From positions 1 through 46,281 of the IMG/VR virus record IMGVR_UViG_3300021079_000016: DNA of 46,281 nt. The stretch is one strand, 5' to 3'. This DNA is from a virus. The position numbers and the translations under genes are program-made. Every line of letters starts with the position of its first letter. Position 1 is the stretch's first letter. This document shows, piece by piece, positions 23,337-29,453 of this stretch. The notes under the pieces were generated by a model. It searched no databases. It saw only the letters and a list, made by a program, of their open reading frames with translations, and was not told the origin of the DNA.

Positions 23337-23962
23337 TCTTCTTCTTCGCTTATAGGCTGGACAACGCCACCGTCACGCTCATGCAAACCATCCATGAACG
23401 CCACAATCTTCCAAGCGTCAATCTCTTCCTTCTGAGCATAATCAACCTCATACGCTTCCTCAGCAGGCTGACACTTCAACCACTCAATACCCATACGATC
23501 ACGCTCAACCAACTCCCACTCAGTCAACTCGGGAGTCTTCATACGATCCTGACGCACAGCCTCCAACTTGGCTCGCTTATCATCATCAAGCGTCTTCTTC
23601 ACAACCTTCTTCGGCTTCATAACAACAGTCATCGAACGCTCACCACTACGAACAAGACTACCACGAGTGTAAAACTTCACATCACCATTCGGCGTAACCT
23701 TTAGAATATTACACCACGCAACATCAAACAAATCATAACCATACTTCTCAAGACCATCAATCAAACTACCCATATCTTTCATTTTGTGGAATTTCTCTTC
23801 CTCAACACACCACAAATCATACGTGTCAGCGTCCAACGCACCCCAACGAAACGTAACCTTCACGCGAGTATCAGGATACTCATACCACTTCATCTTTGGA
23901 CGATCCTCAACCAGATTGATAATCTCTGGCTCATGACAAACACCCGAATCAACAACACTCAT
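23333..23962 (-). CDS. Hypothetical protein (209 aa)
   Basis: I place the start at the ATG at 23962 (GAAAGG upstream, 4-base overlap with a 27-residue frame), not at 23998. The product is charged: a beta-like N-terminal half (RVKVTFRWGALDADTYDLWC) and a Lys-rich helical middle (KPKKVVKKTLDDDKRAKLEA). It ends SEEED directly before the hairpin element. No family is recognised. Confidence 0.6.
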   Translation of the reverse strand: MSVVDSGVCHEPEIINLVEDRPKMKWYEYPDTRVKVTFRWGALDADTYDLWCVEEEKFHKMKDMGSLIDGLEKYGYDLFDVAWCNILKVTPNGDVKFYTRGSLVRSGERSMTVVMKPKKVVKKTLDDDKRAKLEAVRQDRMKTPELTEWELVERDRMGIEWLKCQPAEEAYEVDYAQKEEIDAWKIVAFMDGLHERDGGVVQPISEEED

Positions 23963-24042
23963 AATACACGCCCTTTCAGGACAAATAAGGTACCCCATGT
24001 GGGGTAGTACAGCCTAACACTTACAAACGCCTTAGGAGCCAC
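23959..24042 (-). CDS. Possible 27-aa protein
   Basis: A GTG with AAGGGG six bases upstream opens a 27-codon frame (APKAFVSVRLYYPTWGTLFV...) ending in an ATGA overlap with the next gene. Ribosome site and coupling support translation. Inside it lies a perfect palindrome TACCCCATGTGGGGTA (23991-24006), which may be an operator or hairpin. Confidence 0.45.
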   Translation of the reverse strand: MAPKAFVSVRLYYPTWGTLFVLKGRVL

Positions 24043-24068
24043 TACAGACCCCTTAGAATGGACACTAC

Positions 24069-24137
24069 CTATCTACACAAGACATAGAGAACAGTAAAAC
24101 AAACCAAAACAAAAATCAGAACATCAGTAGGCATCAT
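24069..24137 (-). CDS. Possible 22-aa membrane peptide
   Basis: The ATG overlaps the previous stop (TAATG). The peptide MMPTDVLIFVLVCFTVLYVL plus Cys-Arg is a single transmembrane helix with a positive end. Phages encode such peptides for membrane or lysis control. The call rests on coupling and composition. Confidence 0.45.
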   Translation of the reverse strand: MMPTDVLIFVLVCFTVLYVLCR

Positions 24138-24349
24138 TACACACCTACTTTTTTGTAATAGTAGTCTGTAGCCGCTCTAGCAAGCAACCACAATGCTTCT
24201 GCTACAAGCAGTTGATCTCCACGATCTTTTTCTTTCATCAATTCCGCTTCATGACGGTCAGAAGCGATGTGTAACTCACTTATAAACGCTTGCATACCTT
24301 TATCATCAAGCGCATCCATGATACTTTCCATGCTAGATTCACTCATCAT
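24137..24349 (-). CDS. Hypothetical acidic helical protein (70 aa)
   Basis: The 70-residue product is helical and charged (SIMDALDDKGMQAFISELHI, later LLVAEALWLLARAATDYYYK). Its start overlaps the stop of the 53-residue gene upstream and its stop couples to the 22-residue peptide. No family is recognised. Confidence 0.55.
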   Translation of the reverse strand: MMSESSMESIMDALDDKGMQAFISELHIASDRHEAELMKEKDRGDQLLVAEALWLLARAATDYYYKKVGV

Positions 24350-24507
24350 ACACCAGTCGTTTCACGAAGACGCAAACAAGCAATCTCAGCCTCAGCCTCA
24401 ACAGGCGAATCAAAATCAGCCACATGCTGCCAAGAATAATCAAACTCCTCATCTTGAAACCAAACCTCAAACACACCCTCAACCTGATTGATAACGTGGA
24501 ACATCAT
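24346..24507 (-). CDS. Hypothetical acidic protein (53 aa)
   Basis: This 53-residue frame overlaps both neighbours by 4 bases (ATGA). The product begins MMFHVINQVEGVFEVWFQDE and has an acidic middle. The layout, two beta strands then a helix with SPVEAEAEIACLRL, resembles small phage proteins of unknown role. Confidence 0.55.
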   Translation of the reverse strand: MMFHVINQVEGVFEVWFQDEEFDYSWQHVADFDSPVEAEAEIACLRLRETTGV

Positions 24508-24821
24508 ACACCTCCCAATCGCATTAGAGTAACCGTAGCGTCGTACGGACCGAACTCAAACACACCAACCTTGGTAGCAATACCAGCCTCCACAATTGCG
24601 TCAGCCATACCCTCATACTCCGAATAGTTCTTCACGAAAAAGCAACCATCCGCAGGAATCATACCATACGCCTCCAGATTCACCGACAGCGGAAGCCGAC
24701 TAAACGAATCGGGATTCGTACTAACAAACAACACCGCAAGACTACCATCACGGTATGTGCCTTTCGCCAACGTACCCGTATCGCTCAGGTACTTCAACTT
24801 GAGAACATACAAACGAGACAT
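24504..24821 (-). CDS. Hypothetical protein (105 aa), GC-rich
   Basis: The ATG at 24821 follows GGAG. The 105-residue product (MSRLYVLKLKYLSDTG, later GCFFVKNYSEYEGMADAI and KVGVFEFGPYDATVTLM) looks alpha/beta. GC and codon use are clearly higher than in the replication genes. No family is recognised. Confidence 0.55.
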   Translation of the reverse strand: MSRLYVLKLKYLSDTGTLAKGTYRDGSLAVLFVSTNPDSFSRLPLSVNLEAYGMIPADGCFFVKNYSEYEGMADAIVEAGIATKVGVFEFGPYDATVTLMRLGGV

Positions 24822-24880
24822 AATTGAACTCCTATGGTACCAGCAGACGGTATTGCCTGCAATTACTACAAAACCTACAA

Positions 24881-24898
24881 AGCACACGAATGTGTGCT
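24881..24898 (-). terminator. Hairpin directly after a stop codon (terminator or attenuator)
   Basis: AGCACAC and GTGTGCT form a 7-bp stem with the loop ATTC on the minus strand, starting at the TAG of the preceding gene; a weak T-rich stretch follows. It may terminate or attenuate transcription, or stabilise the 3' end. Confidence 0.5.
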
Positions 24899-25109
24899 AG
24901 AACGACCAGTCATCCTCGTCGTCGTCGCGTACCAAGACGAAGAATCCCCTGATCTCTTCGAACCCTTGCTCCTCCGGCTTCCACGCCGGGTCATTTTCCG
25001 CCCGGTGTACCACCAGCCGGGATAGTCCATGCGCCAAGCAGGTTTCGCAGGAACAATAGTCTCCGTTGTCTAGCAGACGCGGAAGGCGTTCCGATTCGGT
25101 GCATTTCAT
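24897..25109 (-). CDS. Hypothetical protein with Cys pair (70 aa)
   Basis: The ATG at 25109 follows AAAGGGG. The 70-residue product begins MKCTESERLPRLLDNGDYCS, with CSCETC near residue 19, and ends in a run of Asp. It lies in the GC-rich block between two hairpins. Confidence 0.55.
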   Translation of the reverse strand: MKCTESERLPRLLDNGDYCSCETCLAHGLSRLVVHRAENDPAWKPEEQGFEEIRGFFVLVRDDDEDDWSF

Positions 25110-25137
25110 GATTGAACCCCTTTGATAGTTGATTGTT

Positions 25138-25174
25138 GAACAGTTTCGAGTCGTGTTCAGGACCACCAACCTAG
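25138..25174 (-). repeat. Conserved hairpin element, copy 3, just after a stop codon
   Basis: On the minus strand CTAGGTTGGTGGTCCTGA starts with the stop of the preceding gene, then GAACA and TGTTC form perfect arms around the loop CGACTCGAAAC (25138-25158). Compared with copy 2, a G-C pair of the stem is replaced by A-T on both sides, so pairing is kept. No T run follows, so this copy is not a simple terminator. Confidence 0.65.
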
Positions 25175-25464
25175 AAAGCGATCTCTTCCTCCGGACCGTT
25201 CACGATCCGCTGCAACGTATCCAACGTCGCGTACGCCTGCTGGATCTCTAGCGTCTCGGCGCTCAGGCACATCGCCGACGAGCAGTTGCAGATCAGAGTC
25301 GCCAAGCGCAGCACCTCTGCCTCCAAGCGGATGCAGATCACCTCCCGCTTCAGTTCTGCCGCGACACGCTTCGCAGTCGCCACGTGAGCCACCGCGTACT
25401 TGTACTCGCACTCCGCACACATGCAGTCTGGCTCGTCGCTGTGCTGGTTCTCGTTGCGGTTCAC
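25171..25464 (-). CDS. Cys-containing hypothetical protein (97 aa), GC-rich
   Basis: I use the GTG at 25464, which overlaps the previous stop by 4 bases; the frame is open far upstream, but that part is non-coding leader. The N-terminus MNRNENQ resembles MNRNDKN of the gene before it. CMCAECEYKY follows near residue 14, then a long helix with Cys residues and an acidic end. No family is recognised. Confidence 0.55.
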   Translation of the reverse strand: MNRNENQHSDEPDCMCAECEYKYAVAHVATAKRVAAELKREVICIRLEAEVLRLATLICNCSSAMCLSAETLEIQQAYATLDTLQRIVNGPEEEIAF

Positions 25465-25643
25465 GACCCCATCTCGCCTTCCCATTGGGATCCACCGCAC
25501 TCCTCCAACGACAGCCAATCCTTGTGTGGAGCCGACGGCACCGTGTTGTGCGCGGTGTTCGCCTCCCGCATCGCAGCGAAGATAGCATCCACGATGGATG
25601 CCATAGCCGGTGCTGGGCCGGTGTTCTTGTCGTTGCGGTTCAT
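25461..25643 (-). CDS. Hypothetical protein (60 aa), first gene of the early unit
   Basis: The ATG follows AAAGGAG at good spacing. The product MNRNDKNTGPAPAMASIVDA continues with a helix and ends in a Trp/Glu segment. It is the first gene after the long non-coding leader, with GC-rich codons. No family is recognised. Confidence 0.55.
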   Translation of the reverse strand: MNRNDKNTGPAPAMASIVDAIFAAMREANTAHNTVPSAPHKDWLSLEECGGSQWEGEMGS

Positions 25644-25704
25644 GTCTGAACTCCTTTGGACTCAGAGAGACGGTGTTGTCCCTCTGTACTACACCACACC
25701 CACT

Positions 25705-25721
25705 GCACAGGTTTCCTGTGC
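25705..25721. promoter_or_regulatory. Perfect 17-bp inverted repeat, likely operator
   Basis: GCACAGG and CCTGTGC are perfect 7-base arms around three bases, about 60 bases upstream of the first early gene. It could bind a dimeric regulator or form a leader hairpin. Confidence 0.5.
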
Positions 25722-26046
25722 TACAACGTATTGTGTTATGTGTAGGGTTGGCACATAAAAGACGTTGTGTTCTTGTTGTTGTGGTTGGGGCTGGTGTAGT
25801 GTTGTGTTGGTTCTCTACATAGTTAGGGGTGTATATGTGTAGACAATCGACATGCTCACTGTGTTCGCATACAACCTCTCCTTTCAAGCAAGGGGCGGCT
25901 GCCGAGACTAAAGCAAATGACAATTGAAAATAGAGAGAGTGGTCCCCCCGTTGTCCCCACCCTATACATAGTAAATGTATTGTGTATATTTTTGACACTT
26001 TTTGTGTTTATGGTGTGTGTTAGGGATTGTAGGTTGTGTTGTATGG

Positions 26047-26065
26047 TATATATATATATATATAT
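26047..26065. repeat. TA dinucleotide tract
   Basis: Nineteen bases of uninterrupted alternating T and A in the divergent control region. It would melt easily, as in origins or promoters. Confidence 0.8.
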
Positions 26066-26120
26066 CTATTGTTTCTTTGTGTTGTATGTTGTGTTTGTGT
26101 TAAGTTATATTTTTAATGTC

Positions 26121-26148
26121 TTGTTTATGTTATAAGTATTGTTATTAT
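26121..26148 (+). promoter_or_regulatory. Candidate late promoter
   Basis: TTGTTT and TATTAT are spaced by 16 bases, about 45 bases before the first late gene and its GGGGG ribosome site. It matches the sigma-70 pattern moderately. Confidence 0.45.
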
Positions 26149-26191
26149 AGGTGTAGGGTTGTTTTTTATTATTATTCTTGGGGGTGATGGT

Positions 26192-27373
26192 GTGGCTAAG
26201 AGTTTTTCTAGTACGGGTGTGACTACGGGTACTTATGCTGATAGGCTTGCGCTTTCTTCTCCTTTTGTTGGTATGCAGTTTTATCAGACTGATACTGATG
26301 AGACTCTTAGGTATGCTACTGATGTTGATGGTGCTAATCGTTGGATTAGTGTGAATGCTAAGAATAATCGTAATGTTGTTATTAATGGTGCTTTTAATAT
26401 TGCTCAGCGTTGTAATGCGTTTACTTCTGGTTCTGTTGGTTCTACTCCGGTTACGAGTGGTTATTGGACTTATGATCGTTGGCAGACACTTAGGCAGGGT
26501 GCTGTGGCGGGTGCTACTTATAGTCGTGTTGCTGGTCCTTCTGGGTTTGCTAATGCTTTGCGTATGCAGCGTGATTCTGGTAATACAAGTGCTGTTACTA
26601 TTGAGTTGCGTAATAGTACTGAGTCTATTAATGTGTATCCTTTGCAGGGTAAGTATGTGACGCTTAGTTTTTTTGCTCGTGCAGGCGCTAATTATAGTCC
26701 TACTTCTAGTCTTTTTTCTGTGTATTTGCAGACGGGTACTGGTACGGATAGTAATACGCTTGGTGGGTTTACTGGTTCTCTTACGCCTATTGCTGCTACG
26801 GTTACGTTGACTACTTCTTGGCAGAGGTTTGTTCTTGTTACTCCTGCTGTGTTGGCTTCTAGTGTTACTCAGTTGGGTCTTGTTATGCTTTCTACTCCGG
26901 TTGGTACGGCTGGGGCTAACGATTATGCTGATGTTACGGGTATTCAGGTTGAGAGTGGTACTGCTCCTAGTGATTTTGAGTTTATTCCTTTTGGGATTGA
27001 GTTGGCTACTTGTCAGCGTTATTATGAGACTTCTTATACTTATGGTACTTACCTTATTAATAGTAGTGGTGCCGCTGTTAGTGCTTCTTTGGAAGGTTCT
27101 GGATATCACACTATTATTGCTGCTGCCGGATCTACTCCTGTTTCTATTGGGTATAGGGTTTTAAAGCGAATTGCACCTGTTATAACATACTATTCATATA
27201 ATAGTGTTGCTGGTAGATATTCTTATCGGGATAATGCTGCGGATAATGTTGGGGCTATAACAGTGGCAAGAATTAGTGCTTCTGGTTTTGGCGTTATCCT
27301 TAATAGTGGTAATAATTTTAGTGCTGGTGGTACTTTGTGGATTGGTTTTATTGCAAATGCTGAGTTATCTTAA
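26192..27373 (+). CDS. Tail-fibre/receptor-binding-like protein with carbohydrate-binding-type domain
   Basis: I place the start at the GTG at 26192, seven bases after GGGGG. The 393-residue product has an N-terminal segment with YADRLALSSPFVGMQFYQTD, common at the start of phage fibre proteins. Then comes RNVVINGAFNIAQRCNAFTS with YWTYDRWQ, a beta-sandwich region (TLSFFARAGANYSPTSSLF, TTSWQRFVLV) and GIQVESGTAPSDFEFIPF. This set is typical of carbohydrate-binding-like modules in phage structural proteins. It is the first late gene, apart from the other fibre genes at 39077-44976. Confidence 0.7.
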   Translation: MAKSFSSTGVTTGTYADRLALSSPFVGMQFYQTDTDETLRYATDVDGANRWISVNAKNNRNVVINGAFNIAQRCNAFTSGSVGSTPVTSGYWTYDRWQTLRQGAVAGATYSRVAGPSGFANALRMQRDSGNTSAVTIELRNSTESINVYPLQGKYVTLSFFARAGANYSPTSSLFSVYLQTGTGTDSNTLGGFTGSLTPIAATVTLTTSWQRFVLVTPAVLASSVTQLGLVMLSTPVGTAGANDYADVTGIQVESGTAPSDFEFIPFGIELATCQRYYETSYTYGTYLINSSGAAVSASLEGSGYHTIIAAAGSTPVSIGYRVLKRIAPVITYYSYNSVAGRYSYRDNAADNVGAITVARISASGFGVILNSGNNFSAGGTLWIGFIANAELS

Positions 27374-27382
27374 GGGGTTATT

Positions 27383-27520
27383 GTGTTTGGTTCTAATGTG
27401 CAGCCTAAGCGCCGCATTAAAGAGGCTCGTAAAGAGCCGTGGTATTGTCATACGTGTGATCTAGAACATCCTGCGTATTATTCTAAGTGTACTAAGTGTG
27501 GGGATCATCGTCCTCATTAG
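27383..27520 (+). CDS. Small zinc-ribbon protein (45 aa)
   Basis: A GTG follows AAGGGG by five bases. The 45-residue product has a basic N-terminus (QPKRRIKEARKEPW) and a zinc ribbon with CHTC and CTKC separated by 10 residues. It lies immediately upstream of terl. Nucleic-acid binding is likely from the fold; a link to packaging is inference. Confidence 0.6.
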   Translation: MFGSNVQPKRRIKEARKEPWYCHTCDLEHPAYYSKCTKCGDHRPH

Positions 27521-27528
27521 GAGATTTG

Positions 27529-28992
27529 ATGGGTAATTTTACTTATAATGATGCTAGGTTTGTGCCAAAGGATTTAGAAGACCGAGTGTTGGAGTATCCT
27601 GAGAAGATTGGTTGGTTTCTTTCTAAAGGATACGCGCCGCATTATTATCAGATTATTTTTCATACAGATAAGAATAAGGAGAATCTTACCCGCTTTAGGC
27701 ATCTTGTTGCTGGACGACGCGGAGGTAAGACTCTTTCTGCTGCTTGGGAGGTTCTTTTTTATTGTTTGCATCCAACCCAATTCCACTTGGATGCTCATGG
27801 GCGCAAGAGCGACCAGCCTCTATGGATTTGGGCGCTGTCTGCTTCGTATAAGGTAGGCCGCCCATCATATTTAACGTTCCGCGAGGTGTGTATTAAGGCG
27901 GGACTTACGATTGGCAAGGAAGTTAAAGAGAATAAGGGTGGGTTTCGCTTCGAATTTGATAATGGTACTCTGGTAGAGTTTAAGTCTGCTGAGGATCCAC
28001 AGTCTCTTCGTGGTGCAGGCTTGGATATTCTTTGGATGGATGAGGCTGCTTTTATTAAGAATGATGAGGCTTGGGGTGTTATTCGCCCTTCGCTGTCTGA
28101 TAAACAAGGATTACTAATTACTACGACTACTCCTAACCAGAAGAACTGGTTTTATGAGGAGTTTTTCTCTGCTGACTCTCGTACGGATGAGAATAATAGT
28201 CGCGTTGAGTATCGTAGTATTGATAATCCTTATTTTCGTAAAGAAGAATGGGAATATGTGAAGACTAGGTATCACCCGCTGCTATTCGCACAAGAGTATA
28301 TGGCGAGTTTTGACAGTATGGCAGGCAAAGATCTTGCTGGGGACTGGCTTCACTATTATGATTCTTCTGATCTTATGAATGATGAAGGAAAGCCGCTTAA
28401 GTTGCGTAAATACATGGGAGTTGACCCGGCAATCAGCCTTTCTGCTAATGCGGATAGGTTCGTGATTACACTTATCGGGGTAGCAGACTCCAACGAAGTG
28501 TTTCTACTAGAGCAATACGCGGCTAGAATTCCTTTTGCTGAACAATTATTAAAGATTGAAGAGTATTATATTCGTTATAAGCCTGAACTTATTGGTATCG
28601 AATCTAATGCTTATCAGGCGGCTCTTGTGCAGCAGACAGAACGCTTATCAAGTATGCCTCCTGTAGTACCTATGTTTGCAAAAGGTAAGAAGTGGGAGCG
28701 TATCCTTGCTATGAGTCCTCTGTTTCGCATTGGTAAGGTTAAAATTAAGAAGGATCATAGTGATTTTATTCAAGAATGGGTTGATTATGATTCTGCAATA
28801 CAAAAACCTAAGGATGACTGTTTAGATAGTATGGAGATTGCTCTTAGAACGGCTGGAGCGTTGCTTGGCGAGTTGTACGACTCTAAAACAACGAGTAATT
28901 CGAATAATCTTCCTGACTGGGTGTTAAATGATCGTCCTACGGGTGATAAAAAAGATCGTTATGTTGATGAAATGATGGGGAGTATGTGGTAA
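27529..28992 (+). CDS. terL: Terminase large subunit
   Basis: The ATG at 27529 has GGAG upstream. The 487-residue product has the packaging ATPase motifs, Walker A AGRRGGKT (61-68) and Walker B ILWMDEA (DE at 171-172), then the coupling segment TTTTPNQKNW. The nuclease domain has GVDPAISL (about 305), GIESNAYQ and a late DDCLDSMEIAL. It motors DNA into the prohead through the portal. The order TerL, two small genes, portal, putative TerS, scaffold, capsid is unusual in having the small subunit after the portal. Confidence 0.93.
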   Translation: MGNFTYNDARFVPKDLEDRVLEYPEKIGWFLSKGYAPHYYQIIFHTDKNKENLTRFRHLVAGRRGGKTLSAAWEVLFYCLHPTQFHLDAHGRKSDQPLWIWALSASYKVGRPSYLTFREVCIKAGLTIGKEVKENKGGFRFEFDNGTLVEFKSAEDPQSLRGAGLDILWMDEAAFIKNDEAWGVIRPSLSDKQGLLITTTTPNQKNWFYEEFFSADSRTDENNSRVEYRSIDNPYFRKEEWEYVKTRYHPLLFAQEYMASFDSMAGKDLAGDWLHYYDSSDLMNDEGKPLKLRKYMGVDPAISLSANADRFVITLIGVADSNEVFLLEQYAARIPFAEQLLKIEEYYIRYKPELIGIESNAYQAALVQQTERLSSMPPVVPMFAKGKKWERILAMSPLFRIGKVKIKKDHSDFIQEWVDYDSAIQKPKDDCLDSMEIALRTAGALLGELYDSKTTSNSNNLPDWVLNDRPTGDKKDRYVDEMMGSMW

Positions 28993-28993
28993 C

Positions 28994-29302
28994 ATGAGTT
29001 TTATTATGATTGGTGATAATATGGCGGATATTATTACGGGAGAGCGCGTCTTTCCCGGAGATACCGTGTTTGATACGGGGATGCAGAACGTCACGCCTCC
29101 GTTCGCATTAAATGGTCGTACAAAAGTACTTAAGGAGTCTACAATTGTTTGGTTGGCAGAAGCAGCAGGATACACTGTTACTCGAAGTGATGCGGGAAAT
29201 TCTAGCAATACAGAAAACGTGGACAAGCCAGATGTTATTGTTGGAGGAGGAGAAACTCCGACTAGAACGTCTAAGGTTGGAGGGCGCAAGTCCTCTAAGT
29301 GA
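28994..29302 (+). CDS. Hypothetical protein (102 aa) after terL
   Basis: The ATG lies two bases after the terL stop. The product starts MSFIMIGDNMADIITGERVF and has VLKESTIVWLAEAAGYTVT, a small beta/helix domain, with a Ser/Thr/Lys tail. It overlaps no gene. The place suggests a packaging or head role, but no family is recognised. Confidence 0.55.
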   Translation: MSFIMIGDNMADIITGERVFPGDTVFDTGMQNVTPPFALNGRTKVLKESTIVWLAEAAGYTVTRSDAGNSSNTENVDKPDVIVGGGETPTRTSKVGGRKSSK

Positions 29303-29309
29303 TGTTCCT

Positions 29310-29444
29310 ATGGGGCGTATGTGGGTTGATGAGGGTGAGCAGGATCTAGACTGGGCATTAAAGACTGGTTTAGTTACTCCGGGGGAGTACGAGGACTTGT
29401 TGTCTAAGGCTGGGTTGGCTTCTACGGATATCGAATTTATTTAG
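29310..29444 (+). CDS. Small hypothetical protein (44 aa) before the portal
   Basis: The 44-residue product starts MGRMWVDEGEQDLDWALKTG, with LVTPGEYEDLLSKAGL after it, a helical hairpin that resembles small proteins beside phage terminase genes. The ribosome site is poor, so the start is uncertain. Upstream codons of this frame overlap the previous gene. Confidence 0.5.
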   Translation: MGRMWVDEGEQDLDWALKTGLVTPGEYEDLLSKAGLASTDIEFI

Positions 29445-29453
29445 GGGGTTTAG

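Larger units (their letters stand above)
25644..26191. other. Divergent non-coding region between early and late units
   Basis: I see no convincing gene here. From 25740 to 25830 the + strand is strongly G/T-rich (the minus-strand leader is C/A-rich and probably unstructured). A minus-strand AAAGGAGAGG near 25885 precedes a 4-codon frame. TTGACA occurs on the + strand near 25995 without a matching -10. A TA tract lies at 26047-26065 and a late promoter candidate at 26121. It is the best candidate for an origin or main control region. Confidence 0.5.

Noticed and set aside
25157-25588. GC-rich open frame of 143 codons on the minus strand
   Set aside because: It overlaps two better-supported genes in another frame; Arg/Gly-rich composition is that of a GC-rich shadow.
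25465-25998. N-terminal extension of the gene ending at 25171
   Set aside because: The frame is open by chance through a C/A-rich leader and through another gene. The GTG at 25464 has coupling and an N-terminus similar to its neighbour.
25990-26030. Late promoter based on TTGACA near 25995
   Set aside because: No acceptable -10 element lies at 16-19 bases; the candidate at 26121-26148 is better placed.
26105-27109. Long minus-strand open frame opposite the first late gene (334 codons)
   Set aside because: It is antisense to a well-supported fibre gene. The T-ending codons of the real gene leave the opposite frame open, and the product is a Ser/Thr/Arg/Asn/Ile mixture with no domain.
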